Source of the DNA: Streptococcus infantis
GTDB lineage: Bacteria; Bacillota; Bacilli; Lactobacillales; Streptococcaceae
Assembly (NCBI RefSeq): GCF_019929575.1
Contig: NZ_JAHZPU010000011.1
Coordinates: forward strand, 1-56,044
Length of the DNA: 56,044 nucleotides
Reading direction: 5' to 3'
Below are positions 7,270 through 12,066 of this stretch, in pieces; position 1 is the first letter of the stretch, and each line of letters starts with the position of its first letter. The notes beneath the pieces were generated by a model. That model had not been told where the DNA came from and did not search any database. It saw only the letters and a list, made by a program, of their open reading frames with translations. Position numbers and translations under genes: made by a program.

Positions 7270-8258
7270 AAAAAATCGCAGTAGATGCAATGGGTGGCGA
7301 TTACGCACCACAAGCCATCGTTGAGGGTGTCAATCAAGCCCTTGCTGACTTTTCAGATATTGAGGTTCAACTTTACGGAGATGAAAGTAAAATCAAGCAA
7401 TATCTAACAGCTCAAGAACGTGTGAGTATTATTCATACCGATGAAAAAATAAATTCGGATGACGAGCCTACAAAAGCTATCCGTAAGAAGAAAAATGCTA
7501 GCATGATCTTGGCGGCTAAGGCTGTCAAAGATGGAGAGGCAGACGCTGTTCTTTCTGCAGGTAATACGGGTGCCTTGTTGGCAGCAGGATTTTTCATTGT
7601 TGGTCGTATCAAAAATATTGACCGCCCTGGACTTATGACAACATTGCCAACTATAGATGGAAAAGGATTTGACATGCTTGACCTTGGTGCCAATGCAGAA
7701 AATACAGCCCAGCACCTCCATCAATACGCAGTTCTAGGCTCCTTCTATGCAAAAAATGTCCGTGGCATTGCGCAACCACGAGTTGGTTTGCTCAACAACG
7801 GAACAGAGAGTAGTAAGGGAGATCCACTCCGCAAGGAAACTTATGACTTGCTAGCAGCTGATGAGAGTTTGAACTTTATCGGTAATGTGGAAGCGCGTGA
7901 CTTGATGGATGGTGTTGCTGATGTTGTCGTGGCAGACGGTTTCACGGGAAACGCTGTGCTAAAATCCATCGAAGGAACAGCCATGGGCATCATGGGCTTG
8001 CTAAAAAATGCTATCACAGGTGGCGGTTTGCGAGCTAAATTAGGTGCTCTTCTTCTTAAGGATAGTCTTAGAGGTTTGAAAAAGCAACTCAACTATTCTG
8101 ACGTTGGAGGTGCAGTCTTGTTTGGTGTCAAGGCGCCGGTTGTCAAGACTCATGGTTCAAGTGATGCCAAGGCTGTGTACAGTACGATTCGTCAGATTCG
8201 TACTATGCTAGAAACAGACGTAGTTGCTCAAACTGCGCATGAATTTTCAGGAGAATAA
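7266..8258 (+). CDS. plsX: Phosphate acyltransferase PlsX
   Basis: This 330-residue enzyme makes acyl-phosphate from acyl-ACP for phosphatidic acid synthesis by PlsY. The N-terminus [20 protein letters not shown] and internal [17 protein letters not shown] and [13 protein letters not shown] motifs are diagnostic. The start at 7266 overlaps the recO stop (ATGA); a start 30 bases upstream lies inside recO and has no reason to be used. An acyl carrier protein gene follows five bases later. Confidence 0.96.
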   Translation: MKKIAVDAMGGDYAPQAIVEGVNQALADFSDIEVQLYGDESKIKQYLTAQERVSIIHTDEKINSDDEPTKAIRKKKNASMILAAKAVKDGEADAVLSAGNTGALLAAGFFIVGRIKNIDRPGLMTTLPTIDGKGFDMLDLGANAENTAQHLHQYAVLGSFYAKNVRGIAQPRVGLLNNGTESSKGDPLRKETYDLLAADESLNFIGNVEARDLMDGVADVVVADGFTGNAVLKSIEGTAMGIMGLLKNAITGGGLRAKLGALLLKDSLRGLKKQLNYSDVGGAVLFGVKAPVVKTHGSSDAKAVYSTIRQIRTMLETDVVAQTAHEFSGE

Positions 8259-8263
8259 TATAT

Positions 8264-8500
8264 ATGACAGAAAAAGAAATTTTTGACCGTGTCGTGACCA
8301 TTATCCAAGAACGCCAAGGGGAAGACTTTGTAGTCACAGAGGCTTTGAGCTTGAAGGATGATTTGGATGCTGATTCGGTAGATTTGATGGAATTCGTACT
8401 AACCATTGAGGATGAATTCGGAATCGAAATCAGTGATGAAGAAATCGATCACCTCCAAAGTGTGGCAGATGTATTAAAAGTCATTAAAGATAAAATCTAA
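8264..8500 (+). CDS. acpP: Acyl carrier protein (plsX-linked)
   Basis: This 78-residue acidic four-helix protein carries acyl chains on a phosphopantetheine arm. The attachment motif is DADSVDLMEF, with Ser at about residue 38. The motif differs slightly from the usual DSLDTVE form, as seen in second ACPs linked to plsX in streptococci, while the main ACP sits with the fab genes. It follows plsX by five bases and is the last gene of the operon. A dedicated role in phospholipid synthesis is inferred from context. Confidence 0.92.
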   Translation: MTEKEIFDRVVTIIQERQGEDFVVTEALSLKDDLDADSVDLMEFVLTIEDEFGIEISDEEIDHLQSVADVLKVIKDKI

Positions 8501-8506
8501 CATAAA

Positions 8507-8535
8507 GCAACATGCAAGGTCATGTTGTTTTTTTA
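8507..8535 (+). terminator. Rho-independent terminator
   Basis: CAACATG (8508-8514) pairs with CATGTTG (8521-8527), followed by a run of T. It closes the araT-acp operon and isolates the peptide cluster that follows. Confidence 0.8.
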
Positions 8536-8578
8536 TTTCTCGAAAAAAGATAAGATGTTGAAGTTTTATAGTTGGGTT

Positions 8579-8586
8579 TACGAATA
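8579..8586 (+). promoter_or_regulatory. Perfect late-competence box (ComX/sigma-X)
   Basis: TACGAATA is the exact streptococcal cin/com-box recognised by RNA polymerase with the alternative sigma factor ComX. T-rich sequence precedes it and the first micro-gene starts 32 bases later, the same spacing as the box before cibA in this window. It indicates transcription of the peptide cluster during competence. Confidence 0.75.
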
Positions 8587-8617
8587 AAGAGATGAGAACA
8601 AAAAAGGAGGATTACTG

Positions 8618-8668
8618 ATGTATGTGACCGGTCTTTATCCGTGGTTGATCAAATGGTTTTTAAAATAA
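8618..8668 (+). CDS. Micro-peptide 1 (16 aa, Trp/Lys-rich hydrophobic)
   Basis: The 16-residue product is MYVTGLYPWLIKWFLK. It has a strong AAAGGAGG ribosome site 8 bases upstream and a perfect ComX box before it. The peptide is amphipathic-looking with Trp, Phe, Leu and C-terminal Lys residues. It has no signal peptide and no double-glycine leader. It belongs to a family of three tandem copies with a shared pattern (Pro, aromatic/aliphatic, xxK, aromatic, Phe, Lys). It could be a leaderless membrane-active peptide, an intercellular signal, or a small membrane-stress peptide. I know of no described family that it matches. Confidence 0.6.
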   Translation: MYVTGLYPWLIKWFLK

Positions 8669-8701
8669 ATTTGACTTAGTTGTTTATTTTAAACTTATTT
8701 T

Positions 8702-8709
8702 ATCGAATA
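8702..8709 (+). promoter_or_regulatory. Degenerate late-competence box of unit 2
   Basis: ATCGAATA differs from the TACGAATA consensus in its first two bases but keeps the CGAATA core. It is 34 bases before the second micro-gene, matching the position of the perfect box in unit 1. Confidence 0.45.
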
Positions 8710-8743
8710 GATAAGTAAGAAGAAAAGGAAAGGAGTTTGATTA

Positions 8744-8794
8744 ATGTATTTACCAATTTTACTTCCATGGTTTATCAAATTGTATTTTAAATAA
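8744..8794 (+). CDS. Micro-peptide 2 (16 aa)
   Basis: The product is MYLPILLPWFIKLYFK. The ribosome site is GGAAAGGAG. It shares start, length, PW/PWF-IK core and C-terminal aromatic-Lys end with micro-peptide 1. Conservation of the reading frame across repeats that differ at the DNA level supports real coding. It lacks any export leader. Confidence 0.6.
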   Translation: MYLPILLPWFIKLYFK

Positions 8795-8826
8795 ATTAAA
8801 TTTATTCATTCATTTTAAAATGATTT

Positions 8827-8834
8827 TTCGAATA
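8827..8834 (+). promoter_or_regulatory. Degenerate late-competence box of unit 3
   Basis: TTCGAATA keeps the CGAATA core, with T for A at the second position, and lies 33 bases before the third micro-gene. It could add ComX-dependent transcription into the downstream bacteriocin genes. Confidence 0.45.
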
Positions 8835-8866
8835 GATAAGTGAGAAGAAGAGGAAGGAGATTAGAA

Positions 8867-8920
8867 ATGATTATTTCAGTTATTTATCCAATTTGGCTTT
8901 TAAAATGGTTTAAAGGTTAA
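8867..8920 (+). CDS. Micro-peptide 3 (17 aa)
   Basis: The product is MIISVIYPIWLLKWFKG, with a GGAAGGAG ribosome site. It keeps the YP-x-W-LLKWFK pattern of peptide 1 (YP-W-LIKWFLK) but a different N-terminus. It is the last of the three tandem copies and is 33 bases upstream of the first double-glycine bacteriocin-like gene, so it is likely co-transcribed with it. Confidence 0.6.
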   Translation: MIISVIYPIWLLKWFKG

Positions 8921-8953
8921 AAATCACAAATATAAAAATAAAGGAGAAAACAA

Positions 8954-9148
8954 ATGACAAACTTTGATAAAATGGAACAGAACTTTGCAGCTCTTACGGA
9001 AGAAGAGCTGATGGAAGTGGATGGGGGAGCACTGCCTTTAGTACTCGCTGGAGTATCTATTTGGAAGGTAGGTGCGGCAGTAGCAGGTGGAGCAACAGCG
9101 CTTTTTGCTGGAGGAGCAGCTTTGGGGTATTATGCAAATAGACCATAA
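8954..9148 (+). CDS. CibA-like double-glycine bacteriocin peptide
   Basis: This 64-residue precursor has the leader MTNFDKMEQNFAALTEEEL followed by MEVDGG, cut after the Gly pair at residue 25. The mature part is hydrophobic and Gly/Ala-rich with several GxxxG-like steps (AVAGGATALFAGGAALG), typical of two-peptide class IIb bacteriocins. The leader closely resembles that of the cibA product elsewhere in this window. Export and cleavage would be by ComAB or BlpAB; comA lies 3 kb downstream. An AAGGAG site precedes the ATG. The likely partner is the 57-residue peptide at 9379. Confidence 0.85.
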   Translation: MTNFDKMEQNFAALTEEELMEVDGGALPLVLAGVSIWKVGAAVAGGATALFAGGAALGYYANRP

Positions 9149-9175
9149 TCTGATTGTAGTCAGAGAGGCATTTCT

Positions 9176-9376
9176 ATGTTTTTAAAAAAAGAAGTGATAT
9201 TATTAGGGGTATTGTTATCGCTACGTATTATTTTTACTATTGTTCAAATTTTAATTGACTATAAAATATTACCTGGACAGTATAGTGTAAATTTTATGGA
9301 TATTTCAGAAGTATTTACCTATCCAATACTCATTTTAATCATTTATATAGCAATAAAATATAATACAAAGGAGTAA
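9176..9376 (+). CDS. Small two-segment membrane protein, immunity-like
   Basis: This 66-residue protein has a hydrophobic segment at about 6-25, a loop with LIDYKILPGQYSVNFMDISE, and a second segment at about 45-62. A paralogue lies at 11476, with the same loop text pattern (DYK-LL-GKYSVNFME). Small membrane proteins of this size next to double-glycine peptides are commonly immunity proteins, so that role is inferred. No enzymatic motif is present. The ribosome site is weak (AGAGAGG). Confidence 0.6.
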   Translation: MFLKKEVILLGVLLSLRIIFTIVQILIDYKILPGQYSVNFMDISEVFTYPILILIIYIAIKYNTKE

Positions 9377-9378
9377 TG

Positions 9379-9552
9379 ATGAACATGAACTTAGAACAAT
9401 TTTATCAATTATCTGACGATGAATTGGTGGGAACAAAAGGTGGTTTTGGTCTTGCGGAAGCAGTTGGGATTGCAGGAGTACTGAATGCTGCTGTACAAAT
9501 TTTTAATGCTGGTTACAAATTTGGTTCAGATTTAGCTCGTCGTGGGCGTTAG
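9379..9552 (+). CDS. CibB-like double-glycine bacteriocin peptide
   Basis: This 57-residue precursor has the leader MNMNLEQFYQLSDDELVGTK then GG, followed by a 35-residue mature peptide beginning FGLAEAVGIAGVLNAAV and ending in basic LARRGR. The FG start and short basic end resemble the CibB product of this window. It would pair with the CibA-like peptide at 8954. AAAGGAG lies just upstream. An alternative ATG at 9376 is out of frame. Confidence 0.75.
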   Translation: MNMNLEQFYQLSDDELVGTKGGFGLAEAVGIAGVLNAAVQIFNAGYKFGSDLARRGR

Positions 9553-9555
9553 ATA

Positions 9556-9758
9556 ATGAGTAATCACAACCTTAATCTCAATACATTGTTACCATAGTTC
9601 CTTTAGTAGCAATAGGTTTCAATCTCGTGCTTCATGTAATTCGTACAGGTTCTTTGTTATCCTTTGATTGGCAATGGTATTTAGTAGGATTGATTGCCTC
9701 AGGCTATTTTGGGATTTTTTGCAAGGATTTGTCAAAACATAATCCAAACTATAAATGA
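9556..9758 (+). pseudogene. Broken copy of small membrane protein (13-base deletion)
   Basis: Begins MSNHNLNLNTLLP and then a stop. Further on, in another frame, it reads LHVIRTGSLLSFDWQWYLVG. It is clearly homologous to the intact gene at 10654 (LHVIRTGSLLYFDWKWYLVG). Comparing the two, 13 bases are missing right after the LLP codons, giving a frameshift and immediate stop. The remainder is well conserved, so the loss looks recent. The intact paralogue likely supplies the function. Confidence 0.8.
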
Positions 9759-9829
9759 TGAATCTGAATGAAAAGGATTTTGTCCGTGTGAATGGCGGAA
9801 AAACTCTGTCATTTTTGTCAGATAAATAG
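9758..9829 (+). CDS. Mini double-glycine peptide (23 aa)
   Basis: The product is MNLNEKDFVRVNGG followed by KTLSFLSDK. The start ATG overlaps the stop of the upstream reading frame (ATGATG). The first part looks like a shortened double-glycine leader, leaving a nine-residue mature peptide, far shorter than a bacteriocin. The paralogue at 10863 has the same leader but no stop, and runs on into the following membrane protein. The peptide could be a signal, a decayed bacteriocin, or a leader for coupled translation of the next gene. Confidence 0.4.
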   Translation: MNLNEKDFVRVNGGKTLSFLSDK

Positions 9830-9838
9830 GAGTCTGCT

Positions 9839-10018
9839 ATGAAAAAATTTTTATTGGGATTTGCTGGGGGATATTTTATCGTGTCAGTCATTATCTACAT
9901 CGTAACGTATTTGATTTTGAAAAAACCGATCAATACCTTGTTTTATCTAGAAACCTATCCAATTCTGCTTTGGTTATTTTATGTAGGATATAAGTGTAGT
10001 TCAGAAAATAAAAAATGA
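9839..10018 (+). CDS. Small membrane protein (59 aa)
   Basis: Begins MKKFLLGFAGGYFIVSVII and has two hydrophobic segments around residues 3-27 and 40-52. AGGAG lies 7 bases upstream. It is nearly the same as the C-terminal part of the 90-residue protein at 10863. An immunity or membrane accessory role is likely from context only. Confidence 0.55.
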   Translation: MKKFLLGFAGGYFIVSVIIYIVTYLILKKPINTLFYLETYPILLWLFYVGYKCSSENKK

Positions 10019-10072
10019 TCTATTAGAAACTAATCATTAAGTTGGATTAAAAAGGAATAAAAGTGAACTTGT

Positions 10073-10249
10073 ATGAAAAATCTAAAAAATGTAATGGGAG
10101 CCTTTTTAATTATTTTTGGAGTGCTTTGCATATTAGGAGATTTAAATATAATTACCTTTAATGTTGAAAAATACTTCCAAACAGAGTTATTTGTTCCGAT
10201 GCTTATTTTGATGATGAGTTATTTAGATTCAGGTAAAGACAAGGTTTAA
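10073..10249 (+). CDS. Small membrane protein (58 aa), immunity-like
   Basis: Begins MKNLKNVMGAFLIIFGVLCI, with a first membrane segment at about 8-24 and a second at about 40-50 (LFVPMLILMMSYLD). The ribosome site is weak; a GTG a few bases upstream is in another frame. Size and setting in the bacteriocin cluster suggest immunity. No homologue in the window. Confidence 0.5.
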   Translation: MKNLKNVMGAFLIIFGVLCILGDLNIITFNVEKYFQTELFVPMLILMMSYLDSGKDKV

Positions 10250-10343
10250 ATAGAACTATTATTAGTATGTGGCAAATGCTATTGAATAATCATCATTTAG
10301 TTACTATCAATGAAATAAGAACTAAAAAAGAATGGAGAAATAA

Positions 10344-10442
10344 ATGAATATCTCAGAAGAATTTGTGGCTATAATTATATCAGCCTCAGGAATAGTAGGA
10401 CTTTTGGTTGGAGTAGCTATTGGATTAGCTAGTATTATTTAA
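10344..10442 (+). CDS. 32-residue hydrophobic peptide with glycine zipper
   Basis: The product begins MNISEEFVAIIISASGIVG and continues LLVGVAIGLASII. It has a GGAG ribosome site 7 bases before the ATG. The single hydrophobic stretch contains G-x-x-G-x-x-x-G-x-x-x-G spacing (GIVGLLVGVAIG), as in transmembrane helix pairs and pore formers. There is no double-glycine leader or signal peptide. It precedes a double-glycine peptide gene by 18 bases. It may be a leaderless membrane peptide or a small immunity factor. Confidence 0.5.
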   Translation: MNISEEFVAIIISASGIVGLLVGVAIGLASII

Positions 10443-10459
10443 AAAGGAGTAGATGAAAG

Positions 10460-10615
10460 ATGAAAAAACTGAATAAAAAATTTGCTATTATGACAGAGGA
10501 AGACTTGGCTGTAACTAAGGGAGGTTTCATTGCTAGTGCTTCCACGGCGATTGCTTGGGGAGTTTTAGGAGGAACTTCTTATATGTTTGGGCGTTATTTA
10601 GGAAGTAGACGTTAA
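10460..10615 (+). CDS. Double-glycine bacteriocin-like peptide (51 aa)
   Basis: The leader is MKKLNKKFAIMTEEDLAVTK then GG, followed by a 29-residue mature peptide starting FIASASTAIAWGVLGG and ending in YLGSRR. The arrangement (FxA.. start, small residues, basic end) parallels the CibB-like peptide at 9379 (end DLARRGR). AAAAAGGAG lies upstream. An ATG at 10453 gives only seven codons in another frame and is rejected. Confidence 0.75.
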   Translation: MKKLNKKFAIMTEEDLAVTKGGFIASASTAIAWGVLGGTSYMFGRYLGSRR

Positions 10616-10653
10616 TTTAAAAATTTGTGGCAAATCGTAAAAGGGAATCAATT

Positions 10654-10866
10654 ATGAATTGCAACACTGATCTAAATACATTGTTACCTAAACTAGCCAC
10701 TATAATTCCTTTGTTGGCTATAGCTCTTAATCTTGCGCTTCATGTAATTCGTACAGGTTCTTTATTATACTTTGATTGGAAATGGTATTTAGTTGGATTG
10801 ATTGCTTCAGGCTATTTTGGGATTTTTTGCAAGGATTTGTCAAAAAATAATCAAAACTATAAATGA
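10654..10866 (+). CDS. Small membrane protein (70 aa), intact paralogue
   Basis: Begins MNCNTDLNTLLPKLATIIPL and has hydrophobic segments at about 13-32 and 45-58. This is the intact form of the broken gene at 9556. The start at 10654 has an AAAAGGGA site; an in-frame GTG at 10627 is also possible. Its stop overlaps the next start (ATGA), so the two products are coupled. An immunity role is inferred. Confidence 0.6.
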   Translation: MNCNTDLNTLLPKLATIIPLLAIALNLALHVIRTGSLLYFDWKWYLVGLIASGYFGIFCKDLSKNNQNYK

Positions 10867-11135
10867 TGAATCTGAATGAAAAGGATTTTGTGTATGTAAA
10901 TGGCGGAATTTTTCCGCCTTTCTTATTAGGTAAACAGGAGTCTGCTATGAAAAAATTTTTATTGGGATTTGCTGAAGGTTATTTTATCGTGTCAGTCATT
11001 ATCTATATCGCAACGTATTTGATTTTGAAAAAACCGATCAATACCTTGTTTTATCCAGAAACCTATCCAATTCTGCTTGGGTTGGTTTATGTAGGATATA
11101 AGTACAAAACAAAAGAAAGTAAGATTGGAAATTGA
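10863..11135 (+). CDS. Fusion of mini GG-leader peptide and small membrane protein (90 aa)
   Basis: Residues 1-15 (MMNLNEKDFVYVNGG) equal the mini double-glycine peptide at 9758. Residues 29-90 (from MKKFLLGFAEGYFIVSVII) equal the separate membrane protein at 9839. In the first copy these are split by TAG; here the same position is CAG and the frame is open. An internal ATG at 10947 keeps an AGGAG ribosome site, so both a long and a short product are possible. Two hydrophobic segments lie in the C-terminal part. Confidence 0.5.
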   Translation: MMNLNEKDFVYVNGGIFPPFLLGKQESAMKKFLLGFAEGYFIVSVIIYIATYLILKKPINTLFYPETYPILLGLVYVGYKYKTKESKIGN

Positions 11136-11159
11136 TGGAACATCAGGTTGGGGTTTGAG

Positions 11160-11369
11160 ATGAAAGTCGTTCAAGTGTTACAAAAAGCTTGGCTAGAGTT
11201 TACTGTATGCTGCAGTTCGATGGTTTATATCATTGTTAGAATAGTCGCTGATGTAAACAAAATAAATCTACCTGCATGGTTTGAAAATTTTGACATACCT
11301 ACAATTTCACTATTCTTGATGGCATTTATTTTACTTTATAGAAGTGAAGAAAAATATGATAAAGGATGA
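11160..11369 (+). CDS. Small membrane protein (69 aa), immunity-like
   Basis: Begins MKVVQVLQKAWLEFTVCCSS and has two hydrophobic segments (about 14-32 and 49-62) joined by a loop. The start chosen is the first ATG; a TTG 12 bases upstream is possible. The ribosome site is weak (GTTGGGG). No homologue is seen in the window. It lies between the two halves of the duplicated cluster. Confidence 0.45.
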   Translation: MKVVQVLQKAWLEFTVCCSSMVYIIVRIVADVNKINLPAWFENFDIPTISLFLMAFILLYRSEEKYDKG

Positions 11370-11373
11370 TAAA

Positions 11374-11433
11374 ATGAATCTGAACTTTGTGGCTCCAGTG
11401 TTAGGGCAATCTTGGGGAATGTTGGGGTGTTAA
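11374..11433 (+). pseudogene. Possible remnant of a bacteriocin peptide gene (19 aa)
   Basis: The frame reads MNLNFVAPVLGQSWGMLGC and stop, behind AAAGGATGATAAA. The position (just before the second copy of the immunity-like gene at 11476) matches that of the CibA-like gene before 9176. The product has no leader and ends abruptly, so it is most likely an internally deleted bacteriocin gene. It may also be non-coding. Confidence 0.25.
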
Positions 11434-11475
11434 GCTGATAAACGATAGTTTGATTTTAGTTAGAAAGATATTCGT

Positions 11476-11712
11476 ATGTTTAAAAAAGAAGTGATATTAT
11501 TAGGGCTGCTTCTGCTAGTACGTATTGTACTTTCTATCATGCAAGTTTTAATGGACTATAAACTATTGCTAGGAAAGTATAGTGTAAATTTCATGGAACT
11601 TTCAGATTTATTCTCTTACCCCCTACTTTTTTTAATCATTTACATAGCAGTAACATATCATGCTATCCAGAAAATAAGAGGTAAAGAAGATAATCAGGAT
11701 GGAAATGAATAA
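11476..11712 (+). CDS. Small membrane protein (78 aa), paralogue of the 9176 product
   Basis: Begins MFKKEVILLGLLLLVRIVL and has two hydrophobic segments separated by a loop containing DYKLLLGKYSVNFMELSDLF. It aligns through its length with the 66-residue protein at 9176, with an added charged tail (KIRGKEDNQDGNE). The upstream bases also resemble those before 9176. An immunity role is inferred. Confidence 0.6.
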   Translation: MFKKEVILLGLLLLVRIVLSIMQVLMDYKLLLGKYSVNFMELSDLFSYPLLFLIIYIAVTYHAIQKIRGKEDNQDGNE

Positions 11713-11899
11713 GACTTTAACATTTTTTCTAACATTCCTTTTCTTATTTCTGATGAATATGTTTATTGTCAAGATACTAGCAACTCTGGGATTTCAGCTA
11801 ACAATGAGTGAAAAGAGTTATATTGTACCACCGCTGTTTTCGATTATCGTTTTGTATATGATTGACAAAGGAATTAGGAAGAAAAAGAAATCTTTATAA
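11699..11899 (+). CDS. Small two-segment membrane protein (66 aa)
   Basis: Begins MEMNKTLTFFLTFLFLFLMN, with hydrophobic segments at about 5-27 and 43-55 and a lysine-rich end (RKKKKSL). It overlaps the previous gene by 14 bases; a second ATG at 11705 is also possible. It is the last gene of the peptide cluster, followed by a terminator. No family recognised. Confidence 0.5.
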   Translation: MEMNKTLTFFLTFLFLFLMNMFIVKILATLGFQLTMSEKSYIVPPLFSIIVLYMIDKGIRKKKKSL

Positions 11900-11910
11900 A
11901 TATATATTTT

Positions 11911-11940
11911 AGGTAGAATGTTTGTTCTGCCTATTTTCTT
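11911..11940 (+). terminator. Probable terminator before comA
   Basis: GGTAGAA (11912-11918) pairs with TTCTGCC (11925-11931, one G-T pair), followed by TATTTTCTTT. It would end transcripts of the peptide cluster before the comAB promoter. Confidence 0.5.
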
Positions 11941-11952
11941 TGTCCCAAAAGT

Positions 11953-11982
11953 GCTGTTCAGGTGCAGTTATTGTTTTTTTAG
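11953..11982 (+). promoter_or_regulatory. Candidate ComE-binding direct repeat of comAB
   Basis: Two 9-base imperfect repeats, GCTGTTCAG (11953-11961) and TTTTTTTAG (11974-11982), are separated by 12 bases. That is the geometry of pneumococcal ComE sites (CAnTTnAG-type repeats, 12-base gap). A TAAAAT -10 lies at about 12014-12019. It fits known early-competence induction of comAB; the second repeat is degenerate. Confidence 0.5.
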
Positions 11983-12066
11983 AAATAATTTTCTTTTTGC
12001 TTCTTTGTTTGGATAAAATAATCTTACAAAGTTTTCTTTGGAGATTGTTAGGAAAAGGAGTGGGAT

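Larger units (their letters stand above)
8579..8920 (+). repeat. Three tandem units, each box plus ribosome site plus micro-gene
   Basis: Three related units of about 124 bases follow each other, beginning at 8579, 8702 and 8827. Each has a (N)CGAATA box, GATAAGT/GATGAGA-like purine-rich sequence, an AGGAGG or GGAAGGAG ribosome site, a 16-17 codon reading frame, and a T/A-rich tail. Units 2 and 3 are most alike. The repetition of both regulatory and coding parts points to duplication of an expressed unit. Confidence 0.75.
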
